Below, in pieces: positions 9,730 to 18,234 of a DNA stretch of 64,000 nt. Position 1 is the stretch's first letter. Each line of letters starts with the position of its first letter. The notes under the pieces were generated by a model, which did not search any database, was not told the origin of the DNA, and saw only the letters and a list, made by a program, of their open reading frames with translations. The stretch lies in NCBI RefSeq assembly GCF_048820975.1, contig NZ_JBMEUF010000001.1, positions 806,001 to 870,000 of the forward strand. The letters are read 5' to 3'. The translations under genes were made by a program, and so were the position numbers. Source of the DNA: Glaciecola sp048820975 (lineage in GTDB: Bacteria; Pseudomonadota; Gammaproteobacteria; Enterobacterales; Alteromonadaceae).

Positions 9730-10787
9730 TGAACGGCATAAAGCAAGACACTACTTTTAGTAAATTACGTAAATGGTATTTAGACCTTAGGCGTGAATGG
9801 CTAGGGAAGCAAAGTTCTAATAAAAACGAAATTCAGTTTAACATTAATAACACTTTTATTATGCCATCTGGCTTTGGCTGGGTAATAATTGCGATTTCTA
9901 GTAGTTTATTTATTCTAGGAACAAACCTGCAAAATAACACCATATTACTTTTGTGTTATTTTTTAAGCGCCATACTTTTGTTATGTGTGTTTCACTCTTT
10001 TTTCTACTTTACCCAGCATACTATTTTATTCACCCCCATTCAGGCTGATTATGAAAATAGGCAGTTTCATTTACCTATTCAAATTCACTCGCTCTACAAT
10101 TACGAAGGGGGAAGCTTAAGAATAAGCATCAAGCACATTAAATCTCTAGCGCTGACTAAAAGTAACCCTCCCCTAGCAGAACTTAACGCAAATATTAATG
10201 GCCAACTAACCCATCTAAAGCTGCCTTTGCCGCCCCAAACTCGGGGAATACATCAATGCGCTAAAATTACAATTTCCGCACATTATGGTTTTGGCCTAAT
10301 TAAGTGTTGGACACATTTATCTCCTAAATTAGATATCGTAGTGTACCCCAAAATGAGGAAGTCACCTCTGATACTCAATCGTTCAAATAGTGAGAATCAG
10401 TTGGCGCTATCAAGCGACTCTCAATACGCCATTTCTGATAACTTGCAAGGAATACGAGAATATCAAACGAGTGATCCTATACATCATGTGAGCTGGAAAC
10501 ATGTTGCAAAAGGACAAGGGATGCTCACAAAAGACTTTAATGAAAATATGAGTTTAACGGGTTGGTTGCGCTTGAGCGATTACATACATTTAGGTATTGA
10601 AGAAGCTTTGCAGTGTTTGTGCTTTCAGGCTCAACAATTGGAAAAAGACCATGTTAGTTTTGGCTTAGATTTAGAAACAAATACAATTTTACCTAATCAA
10701 GGTGAAAAGCACTTGCAAGATTGTTTGCATCAACTCGCAATATATACGCCCAAACAGCCCCTTATGTCAGATCGTGAGGAGCTCTAA
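9729..10787 (+). CDS. DUF58 domain protein
   Basis: The start is the ATG overlapping the moxR stop (TGATG); a longer frame from 9687 would overlap moxR needlessly. The product is about 352 aa. Two adjacent hydrophobic segments near residues 45-95 are followed by a soluble domain ending in a DUF58 signature region, GIREYQTSDPIHHVSWKHVA, where the conserved (D)P..I.W..A pattern is visible. It is the expected middle member of the MoxR/DUF58/transglutaminase operon. The function is unknown, though a role at the inner membrane with the MoxR ATPase is generally inferred. Confidence 0.88.
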   Translation: MNGIKQDTTFSKLRKWYLDLRREWLGKQSSNKNEIQFNINNTFIMPSGFGWVIIAISSSLFILGTNLQNNTILLLCYFLSAILLLCVFHSFFYFTQHTILFTPIQADYENRQFHLPIQIHSLYNYEGGSLRISIKHIKSLALTKSNPPLAELNANINGQLTHLKLPLPPQTRGIHQCAKITISAHYGFGLIKCWTHLSPKLDIVVYPKMRKSPLILNRSNSENQLALSSDSQYAISDNLQGIREYQTSDPIHHVSWKHVAKGQGMLTKDFNENMSLTGWLRLSDYIHLGIEEALQCLCFQAQQLEKDHVSFGLDLETNTILPNQGEKHLQDCLHQLAIYTPKQPLMSDREEL

Positions 10788-10789
10788 AA

Positions 10790-12829
10790 ATGCAATACCG
10801 CTCAGTCAACAAAAGTACTCGCGCCTCTGTTTATTTGCCTCTATTACTCGTTTTTGTAGCGGTGCTTTTAAGCATGGCACAAGTATTAATGTCATGGGTT
10901 TGGGTCTTAAGCGCTTGTGCAATGGTAATTGCCTTGTTAAGAGTCACGCGCAAATTACCTAATATTAAAAGTATGACACTAAATTTGCTCGCAATTTTTT
11001 GCATGGTGCTATTAGCGTTCTTATCAAATGAGCACGGCCTTATGGCTACCATGGTAAATTTACTGGTGGTTGCTGGGTGCTTAAAGCTAATTAACATGCA
11101 AAACAAACGAGATTTTTATTTAATTTTAGCCATACAAATGTTTTTGATAGCATGTGGGCTTGTTTATCACCAAACTTTCGCATTTGTGATGACGTATTTT
11201 TTATTGCTTGTATTGCTACTTATTAGTGCCTTTTTAGTCAACAGAGGGGACTTAAAACTAAGTAAAAGTTATCAGCAAAGTATAAAGATTATTGCTCAAG
11301 CCCTTCCTATAACCGTTGCCTTATTTATTGTAGCTCCTCGACTTCCCCCCTTTTGGCAAACAGTTGTAGATAAAAGCGCTCAAACAGGATTATCGGAATC
11401 ATTGACCCCTGGTGATATTGCTAGTTTAGCCAAAACAGATGATCTTGTTTTTAGAGCTGAATTTACCGGCGCAGTACCACCGCCTGAGCACAGATACTGG
11501 CGCTCAATAGTACTTGATTACTTTGACGGAAATACATGGTCAATCGCTTCAAATGTATTGCCAACTAATCAAATTTACAGTGATCGCCTAGAAAGCAATA
11601 GTAATAATGATGAACCGAATTACCATTATTTAGTTATGGCTGAGCCTAACAATACAAAATGGCTCTTTTCATTAGATATTCCCAACATCGAAGATAATAT
11701 GGGCAGTGATGAAATATACGTTAATGGCCAGTATCAATTATACACCTCAGCTATTTCAAACAGTCCCTCGCTCTATATTTTGCGCTCTAGATATCACGCG
11801 CCACTTAGTAATTTTACACCCATAATAGATAATGAAAGATACTTGCAACTACCACAAGATAGTAATCCTAGAACTGACACTTGGGTTGAGATGAATGTTG
11901 TTCCTAAAAAGACATTTGAAGGAAAACTAAATGTTATTAATAGCCTATTTGACAAGCAAATCTTTAAGTACACGCTTCACCCACCATTGATGCGCAATAA
12001 ACCTATTGATGCATTTTTATTTGACCATCAAAAAGGCTTTTGCTCGCACTATGCGTCAGCACTGACCTACATTTTACGAAAAGCAAATATCCCGGCGAGA
12101 ATGGTGGCAGGATATCAAGGTGGTGAGTTGCAAAGTGATAATATGCTTAGCGTAAGACAATATGACGCCCACGCATGGGTTGAGGCATACCATCCTGATA
12201 AAGGGTGGCTACGCTATGATCCAACAGCCCTTATTGCCCCCAATAGAGCACTATCAGGCTTAATGTCGTCTTTAAGTGAACACGAAACCCATTATTATAA
12301 CGATACATTTTCTAGTATATTCCCTGACTCTTTTCTAAGTAGAATGCGAAAAAACTTAGCTGTTATTGATTTTAATTGGAATACATTTGTACTCGAATTC
12401 GGGCAAGATTCTCAAGCAAGTTTAATTGAAAGAATTTTTGGTGAATTGAATCAAAAAAATCTGACTTCTTTTTTGATTGCGACATTTGCAGCCATCGCAT
12501 TGTTTTTGGCGTTACTGTTTGTTCCATACAAAAAGTGGTTTTCATATAAACCTAGATCAGATTTAGATAAGGTTCTTAGAAAATTAGATAAATTAGGATT
12601 TTCACGCAAGAACAGTGAGCCCTTGTATAGCTTTTATCAACGAATAGAATCGCAATTACCGTCTGACTTAAAAATGGTGCTGGCGCAGTACATCAGTATT
12701 TTTTATCGCCATCATTATCAAGCAGCGCCAAGTATAAATGCCAGTAGTGCTAAGATTCGCAAAGACTTACATTCAATAAGCCGCAAGCTTCTAAACATCA
12801 AAGTAAAGCCAAATTCCGGCATTAAATAG
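10790..12829 (+). CDS. TgpA-type membrane transglutaminase-like protein (DUF3488/transglutaminase/DUF4129)
   Basis: A 679-aa protein starting two bases after the DUF58 stop. Roughly five N-terminal membrane helices (residues about 10-185) are followed by a periplasmic transglutaminase-like core. The catalytic triad is visible: Cys in KGFCSHYASAL, His in YDAHAWVEAY and Asp in LRYDPTALI. A further helix (about residues 548-570) leads to a C-terminal cytoplasmic DUF4129-like tail. Homologues such as Pseudomonas TgpA act in the envelope; substrates are not known. The gene ends the operon just before a strong terminator. Confidence 0.92.
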   Translation: MQYRSVNKSTRASVYLPLLLVFVAVLLSMAQVLMSWVWVLSACAMVIALLRVTRKLPNIKSMTLNLLAIFCMVLLAFLSNEHGLMATMVNLLVVAGCLKLINMQNKRDFYLILAIQMFLIACGLVYHQTFAFVMTYFLLLVLLLISAFLVNRGDLKLSKSYQQSIKIIAQALPITVALFIVAPRLPPFWQTVVDKSAQTGLSESLTPGDIASLAKTDDLVFRAEFTGAVPPPEHRYWRSIVLDYFDGNTWSIASNVLPTNQIYSDRLESNSNNDEPNYHYLVMAEPNNTKWLFSLDIPNIEDNMGSDEIYVNGQYQLYTSAISNSPSLYILRSRYHAPLSNFTPIIDNERYLQLPQDSNPRTDTWVEMNVVPKKTFEGKLNVINSLFDKQIFKYTLHPPLMRNKPIDAFLFDHQKGFCSHYASALTYILRKANIPARMVAGYQGGELQSDNMLSVRQYDAHAWVEAYHPDKGWLRYDPTALIAPNRALSGLMSSLSEHETHYYNDTFSSIFPDSFLSRMRKNLAVIDFNWNTFVLEFGQDSQASLIERIFGELNQKNLTSFLIATFAAIALFLALLFVPYKKWFSYKPRSDLDKVLRKLDKLGFSRKNSEPLYSFYQRIESQLPSDLKMVLAQYISIFYRHHYQAAPSINASSAKIRKDLHSISRKLLNIKVKPNSGIK

Positions 12830-12870
12830 AACAAAAAATAGTATTGTTTGCCAAAAATACTCAAAAAAAA

Positions 12871-12894
12871 AGGCCCGTAAAACGGGCCTCTTTT
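12871..12894. terminator. bidirectional terminator between tgpA-like gene and fusA
   Basis: AGGCCCGT, an AAAA loop and ACGGGCCT, with a run of A before and CTTTT after. It lies between two converging genes and can serve both strands. Confidence 0.85.
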
Positions 12895-12908
12895 AAAAGC
12901 AATTTAAC

Positions 12909-14999
12909 TTACTTTTTCGCTTCTTTACGTGCTTTCACTTCTTCAATTACTTTTTCCGATACATTCGCAGGACACGGATTGTAATGAGAGAATTCCATAG
13001 AGAACTGACCACGGCCAGAAGTCATAGTACGCAAGCTTCCGATATAACCAAACATCTCTGAAAGAGGAATGTCTGCTTTAACACGAACACCAGTTGCACC
13101 GGCTTCTTGGTCTTTAATCATTCCACGACGACGGTTCAAGTCACCAATTACATCACCTACGTGATCATCTGGTGTAAACACGTCAACTTTCATGATTGGC
13201 TCAATTAACTGAGGACCAGCCTTAGGAATTGACTGACGGAATGCACCTTTAGCTGCAATTTCAAATGCAACAGCTGATGAATCAACTGCGTGGAAACCAC
13301 CGTCATAAAGCTCAACTTCAACGTCTAACACAGGGAAGCCAGCTAATACGCCTTCTTCCATCATGCCTCTGAAACCTTTCTCAATCGCTGGGAAGAATTC
13401 TTTTGGAACGTTACCGCCCACAACCACAGAGTTGAAAGTGAAACCACTGTTTGGCTCACCAGGCTTAATACGGTAATCAATTTTACCGAACTGACCAGAA
13501 CCACCAGATTGCTTCTTGTGCGTGTATGAATCTTCAACTTCTTGAGTAATCGTTTCACGATACGCTACTTGCGGTTGACCTACTTCTAGCTCAACGCCGT
13601 AAGTACGCTTCAATATGTCTACTTTGATATCTAAGTGTAACTCACCCATACCTGATAGAATGGTTTCACCTGAATCTTCATCAGTTTCAACACGGAAAGT
13701 TGGATCTTCTGCAACCATTTTACCAATCGCAATACCCATTTTCTCAGTTGAACCTTTATCTTTAGGCTTAACAGAAATTGAAATTACTGGCTCTGGGAAT
13801 ACCATCGCTTCCAAGATAATTGGATCTTTAGGATCACATAGCGTGTGGCCGGTTTGAACATTACTCTTCATACCAACAATCGCAATAATGTCACCCGCTT
13901 GCGCTTTATCTAATTCGTTGCGATCATCAGCTTGCATTTCACACATACGACCAATACGCTCAGTTTTACCTGTAGCCGCATTTAAGATTGTGTCACCTTT
14001 TTTCAGCGTACCTGAATATATACGTACGAAAGTAAGTGCACCAAAACGGTCATCAGTAATTTTAAACGCTAGCGCTTTGAAAGTTTCTTCAGCAGAAACT
14101 AAAGCTACACGACCTGTAGGCTCACCTTCTTCATCAGTAAGTGGCTGAGGATCAACTTCTGTAGGGCTAGGTAAATAATCAACAACAGCGTCAAGAATTA
14201 ATTGAACACCTTTGTTTTTGAATGCAGAACCACAGTATGTTGGGAAGAAGTCCATTGTACGTGTACCTTTACGGATACAACGCTTGATGTCTTCAATAGA
14301 CGGCTCTTCGCCATCCATATATGCCATCATAAGATCGTCGTCTTGCTCAACAGCAGTCTCAACTAGCATTTCACGGTATTCTTCTACTTTATCAACCATG
14401 TCAGCTGGGACATCTTCGATTGAGTAGTTTTCAGGAAGACCAGTGTCATCCCAAATGTAAGCTTTGCGCGTTAATAGGTCAACAACACCCACAAACTCAT
14501 CTTCAATACCAATAGGCAATACCATAACTAGAGGATTTGCAGCTAGTACGTCTTGAGTTTGCTTAACAACACGGTAAAAATCAGCACCCATACGGTCTAA
14601 TTTGTTTACGAAGATAATACGTGCTACTTCTGAGTCGTTCGCATAACGCCAGTTAGTTTCTGACTGCGGCTCAACACCACCAGAACCACAGAAAACACCA
14701 ATACCACCGTCAAGTACTTTTAATGAACGGTAAACTTCAACTGTAAAGTCAACGTGTCCAGGAGTATCGATAACGTTAAATCTGTGATCTTTCCAAAAAC
14801 ATGTTACCGCAGCTGATTGGATGGTAATACCGCGCTCAGCTTCTTGTTCCATGAAGTCAGTAGTAGATTCACCATCGTGTACTTCACCCGTCTTATGTAT
14901 TTGACCAGTAAGTTTCAAAATTCGTTCTGTAGTGGTTGTTTTACCCGCGTCAACGTGAGCAAAAATACCAATATTTCTGTAATGAGCTAAATCAGACAT
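12909..14999 (-). CDS. fusA: elongation factor G, second-type copy (EF-G2-like)
   Basis: A 696-aa translational GTPase; the ATG at 14997-14999 gives the usual N-terminus MSDLAHYRNIG. G1 is AHVDAGKTTTTE, G3 DTPGHVDF and G4 NKLDRMGAD. All EF-G domains are present to the C-terminal FSMEFSHYNPCP. The gene stands alone instead of in the rpsL-rpsG-fusA-tufA operon. Features such as CFWKDHRFNVIDTPG and GVFCGSGGVEPQ resemble the second EF-G of Vibrio and Pseudomonas. I infer this is a fusA2-type paralogue, with the canonical copy elsewhere. Whether it acts in translocation or recycling cannot be read here. Confidence 0.9.
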   Translation of the reverse strand: MSDLAHYRNIGIFAHVDAGKTTTTERILKLTGQIHKTGEVHDGESTTDFMEQEAERGITIQSAAVTCFWKDHRFNVIDTPGHVDFTVEVYRSLKVLDGGIGVFCGSGGVEPQSETNWRYANDSEVARIIFVNKLDRMGADFYRVVKQTQDVLAANPLVMVLPIGIEDEFVGVVDLLTRKAYIWDDTGLPENYSIEDVPADMVDKVEEYREMLVETAVEQDDDLMMAYMDGEEPSIEDIKRCIRKGTRTMDFFPTYCGSAFKNKGVQLILDAVVDYLPSPTEVDPQPLTDEEGEPTGRVALVSAEETFKALAFKITDDRFGALTFVRIYSGTLKKGDTILNAATGKTERIGRMCEMQADDRNELDKAQAGDIIAIVGMKSNVQTGHTLCDPKDPIILEAMVFPEPVISISVKPKDKGSTEKMGIAIGKMVAEDPTFRVETDEDSGETILSGMGELHLDIKVDILKRTYGVELEVGQPQVAYRETITQEVEDSYTHKKQSGGSGQFGKIDYRIKPGEPNSGFTFNSVVVGGNVPKEFFPAIEKGFRGMMEEGVLAGFPVLDVEVELYDGGFHAVDSSAVAFEIAAKGAFRQSIPKAGPQLIEPIMKVDVFTPDDHVGDVIGDLNRRRGMIKDQEAGATGVRVKADIPLSEMFGYIGSLRTMTSGRGQFSMEFSHYNPCPANVSEKVIEEVKARKEAKK

Positions 15000-15166
15000 G
15001 CTTCCCACTTTAATTAGTTCGTTAAAATTTTCGGGCGAATTATATAGATCATTGAACAGAATTTACACCACTTTCATGCTTATTTTTTTCAAAGTCTATC
15101 TTTAAGGGTATTTTAGCCTATTTTAGCATCAAATTTGGATAAAAATTTGCTGTAAAATTGAGCCTC

Positions 15167-16303
15167 TTACTTAATTTGATGATTGTAGGCGCTCAGCAGT
15201 TGGCTATTAACAATAACAAATACTGTTACTTCATCTCTATTGTGATAAAGATGCTTAGCTTTTATAACAACATGTCCAAATTTATCACTTAACGCGCTAT
15301 TTAAATTATCTAGTATAGGTTGTACTACTTTAAAGCGTTTATTCATGGGAAGCTTTAAATTGAAAATGGCTGCATTTGCCAAGCCGGATACTAACCAGTG
15401 TAGCATCAACTCACTTACCCGCGTGGGTTGTTCAATCATATCGCATACTAGCCAGTCAACATTGCCCTGTTGGGGCTGATACAAGAATCCATCTTCACTA
15501 TAATACTCTACCAAACCTGTAGCCATTAATTCTGCTTGAATTTCGCCGTGGTCAACGGCTTCTACGGTTACTTTTCGCTGAACAAGTTGGTAACTCCAGC
15601 CTCCAGGGCATGCCCCTAAGTCAACGGCTCGCATACCCGCGCTAAATAATTCAGCTTCTTGTTGAGGTGAGCAAAATAATTTTATTGCCTCTTCTAATTT
15701 CAGCGTAGAACGACTTGGCGCTTCATTAGGCATTTTCAAACGCTGAATACCTAAATGATGCTCGCTTCGGTCATGGGGTAAACTTATGGCTAGGGTACAC
15801 TTAGTGCTATCAGAAAAAATTAAATGCAGATAAGCCCCTTTCTTGTGCGCTTGTTTACTCAACAAACCGGCTTTTCTAAGTTGATTTCGAAGTGGTACCG
15901 CAAATTTTTTGCAAAACTTCGCCATTTGTTTCCCATTTTCAGTGTCTGCATACTCGGTGAACACATCAGTAAACGCTGGCAAATTAGCATATTCATTTTT
16001 ATGGTTTTCCAACAAAGTTAAAATTTCGCTTACTCTGTCGTTAGTTTCAAACCTTAGTTCACTAATCCCAATTAGCTTTTGCCTAGCAAATACAAGTTGT
16101 TCCAATGCGGGCAGTTTTTTATTAAGTTCAGTATAAGCATTTGGCGTATTTGCAGCGGAAAGTTGCGGCATAGTGAAGGTAAGCTCTGCGCTGTTTTTAG
16201 TTAATTTGGCATATCCATACAAGCCTTGTTTTGCACAAGCGTGTTCAACTTCACCAAGCAAATCTGCTTCATAACCGCTTCTACAATAAAATATTAAATC
16301 CAA
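15167..16303 (-). CDS. rlmM: 23S rRNA (cytidine-2498-2'-O)-methyltransferase
   Basis: A 378-aa protein. The N-terminus FYCRSGYEADLLGEVE is the RlmM THUMP-like region. LGACPGGWSYQLVQR is the SAM-binding motif of the C-terminal Rossmann domain, and a Lys in KLPMNKRFK supplies the end of the 2'-O-methyltransferase KDKE tetrad. RlmM methylates C2498 of 23S rRNA before 50S assembly. It lies five bases after the DUF423 gene in the conserved order gcvA-ygdD-rlmM, which supports orthology with E. coli. Confidence 0.93.
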   Translation of the reverse strand: MDLIFYCRSGYEADLLGEVEHACAKQGLYGYAKLTKNSAELTFTMPQLSAANTPNAYTELNKKLPALEQLVFARQKLIGISELRFETNDRVSEILTLLENHKNEYANLPAFTDVFTEYADTENGKQMAKFCKKFAVPLRNQLRKAGLLSKQAHKKGAYLHLIFSDSTKCTLAISLPHDRSEHHLGIQRLKMPNEAPSRSTLKLEEAIKLFCSPQQEAELFSAGMRAVDLGACPGGWSYQLVQRKVTVEAVDHGEIQAELMATGLVEYYSEDGFLYQPQQGNVDWLVCDMIEQPTRVSELMLHWLVSGLANAAIFNLKLPMNKRFKVVQPILDNLNSALSDKFGHVVIKAKHLYHNRDEVTVFVIVNSQLLSAYNHQIK

Positions 16304-16308
16304 GCCAC

Positions 16309-16737
16309 TTACCTTAATTTAAAGAATGCAAACATCAGCCAAAACCAGGCTAATAAGAACGAAAACCCACCTAAGGGCGTCAAATATGCAAATATTTTCA
16401 TTTGGCTAAACGCCAAGGCATACAAACTGCCACTAAATAATATAATACCAACAGTATAAAGCACATTGGCTTGATGCAGCATATGTTTAAACTGAATGAT
16501 TTTTTGTTCTACTGAATTTACGCTTAATATCAATAATATAGCACTAATCACCAACATAGCTAAGGCATGGTACATTTGATACTGAGCGGCCTTAGCCATA
16601 ATATCTAACTGATATGTATCCATAGTATGTTTTAAGCCATGTGCAGCAAATGCTCCCATTGCTACGCTCGTTAGCGCGAAAAACGAAGCTATACAGCCCC
16701 AAAGCCATGTGTGCTTACCCTTGTCATCCGTATTCAT
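16309..16737 (-). CDS. DUF423 (YgdD-like) inner-membrane protein
   Basis: A 142-aa protein with four hydrophobic segments. The signature ALTSVAMGAFAAHGLK lies in the first helix and LTPLGGFSFLLAWFWL in the last. This matches the DUF423/YgdD family, whose function is unknown. Its start overlaps the gcvA stop by four bases (ATGA), and rlmM follows five bases downstream, the same neighbourhood as in E. coli. Confidence 0.9.
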   Translation of the reverse strand: MNTDDKGKHTWLWGCIASFFALTSVAMGAFAAHGLKHTMDTYQLDIMAKAAQYQMYHALAMLVISAILLILSVNSVEQKIIQFKHMLHQANVLYTVGIILFSGSLYALAFSQMKIFAYLTPLGGFSFLLAWFWLMFAFFKLR

Positions 16738-17627
16738 AAATTCAAATCACTTACTTCATCTAACATCCATTGGCTAAACACCTTAATTTTACTTTGGTCA
16801 GCCTGATGCTCTTTACACACCAAGTAATGGCTCAGCTTAGATTCTATTCTCTCTTCAAAAGGACACACTAAACGCCCGCTATCAATATCAGGTTTGGCCA
16901 ATACAGTATCTGAAAGTGCAACACCTTGCCCTATACTTGCTGACTGCAAAACCAACATGGTATGGCTAAAAATAGGGCCATGATTAACGTTAATATCTTT
17001 GATGCCAAATTCGCGTAGCCAACTCTTCCAAGCACCACGGGTATTATCATGTAGCAAGGTGTGCTGTGCTAAATCTTTCAATTCCCGTAAACCATCGCCC
17101 TTTTTTAATAATAATGGGGAGCAAATAGGCGTTAAGTATTCCGACAGTAATTTTGTGACATGCAAGCCAGGCCAATTGCCTAAGCCGTAATAAACAGCAA
17201 TATCAACTGAGTTATCAAGAAAATCGTCGTCTAAATCAACGGCTTTTATTCTCACATCAATATCAGGGTGTAAAGATGAAAACCGGTGCATTCTAGGCAC
17301 TAACCATTGACTTGCAAAACTAGGCGGCGTTGCAATAGTAATGGCGCCTTTCTCACCCATTGCCACTAATCTATCAGTGGCTTCTTGCATGTGTACAAAA
17401 ATATCGCGTAAATCTTGAAAATAAGACTGCCCTTCTTCCGTTAGTAGCAAGGCTCTATTTTTACGATGAAATAATTTTATCGATAAATAGCTTTCTAAAC
17501 TTTTGATTTGATGGCTCACCGCCGCCTGTGTAACAAATAATTCGTCAGCCGCTTTTGTAAAACTCAAGTGGCGAGCCGCTGATTCAAAGGCTTTTAGCGC
17601 ATTTAATGGAGGTAATCTTTTTGACAT
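16734..17627 (-). CDS. gcvA: LysR-type regulator, GcvA-like
   Basis: A 297-aa LysR protein. The helix-turn-helix region SFTKAADELFVTQAAVSHQIKS and the start MSKRLPPLNALKAFESAARH are close to E. coli GcvA, as are GLGNWPGLHV and YLTPICSPLL in the effector domain. GcvA controls the glycine cleavage operon with glycine and purines as signals. That operon is not in the window, so the target is inferred. The neighbours ygdD and rlmM support orthology. The first base of its ATG lies 216 bases from the divergent small secreted protein gene. Confidence 0.85.
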   Translation of the reverse strand: MSKRLPPLNALKAFESAARHLSFTKAADELFVTQAAVSHQIKSLESYLSIKLFHRKNRALLLTEEGQSYFQDLRDIFVHMQEATDRLVAMGEKGAITIATPPSFASQWLVPRMHRFSSLHPDIDVRIKAVDLDDDFLDNSVDIAVYYGLGNWPGLHVTKLLSEYLTPICSPLLLKKGDGLRELKDLAQHTLLHDNTRGAWKSWLREFGIKDINVNHGPIFSHTMLVLQSASIGQGVALSDTVLAKPDIDSGRLVCPFEERIESKLSHYLVCKEHQADQSKIKVFSQWMLDEVSDLNL

Positions 17628-17843
17628 AGGAAATATACTTAATTATGAACTCATATACATTAGTTATTTTTATGCGAAAAATCAATTTATATCGTTAAAC
17701 GTTTTCTATAAACAGTCGTAATATACAGCAACAAAATTAAATAAGCACTTTCATATCAATACTTTGCAAGTGTTAATGAGAAAATTTAGTTTTGTTAATT
17801 TACGCAACATTAATTTTAAATAAACTTTTAACTTGGATACAAA

Positions 17844-18113
17844 ATGAAAACATCATTATTATTACTAAGCCTAAGCGTCTCAATAAATAGCTTTGCATTC
17901 GAAGGCGAATTGAACGCTAAATCAACAATTAATAAAGAAGAAGTTATTGCCGCTTTGCAAGAAACTCAAAAGCAACAAATCACTCTTAAAGATATTAGCT
18001 TTGCTAACACTTCTTTTACACTATCTGATACAGATATTGAAGGTAAAGTTATCGCTAAAGCGTCAAGCTTTAAAAACAATGCTAAATTAACTAGCGCACA
18101 GGCAAGTGAGTAA
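17844..18113 (+). CDS. small secreted protein of unknown function
   Basis: An 89-aa protein beginning MKTSLLLLSLSVSINSFAFEG, a clear signal peptide with likely cleavage after SFA. The mature part of about 70 residues has no cysteines, no charged repeats and no family I recognise. A long inverted repeat lies just past the stop (18121-18186) and may end its transcript. It is a single-gene unit between gcvA and the ydiJ-type gene. Confidence 0.6.
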   Translation: MKTSLLLLSLSVSINSFAFEGELNAKSTINKEEVIAALQETQKQQITLKDISFANTSFTLSDTDIEGKVIAKASSFKNNAKLTSAQASE

Positions 18114-18120
18114 TGTGCAT

Positions 18121-18186
18121 AAATGTGCTTAAAACAAATAGAAATGAGCAATTGTATTAAAGCTCCTTCTCTTTTTAAGCACATTT
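18121..18186 (+). terminator. 14-bp perfect inverted repeat with nested hairpin, possible terminator
   Basis: AAATGTGCTTAAAA at 18121-18134 is exactly complementary to 18173-18186 across a 38-nt spacer. The spacer contains GAGC and GCTC that can pair inside it. It follows the small secreted protein stop by seven bases. There is no strong T-run after the stem, so terminator function is uncertain. Confidence 0.4.
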
Positions 18187-18234
18187 ACATCTTCTCTTTA
18201 CAAAGATTACCCATATAGAAACAGCCCCACATGT

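Noticed and set aside
10702..10962. Plus-strand ORF bridging DUF58 and transglutaminase genes
   Set aside because: It overlaps the ends of two real genes in another frame and has no family features.
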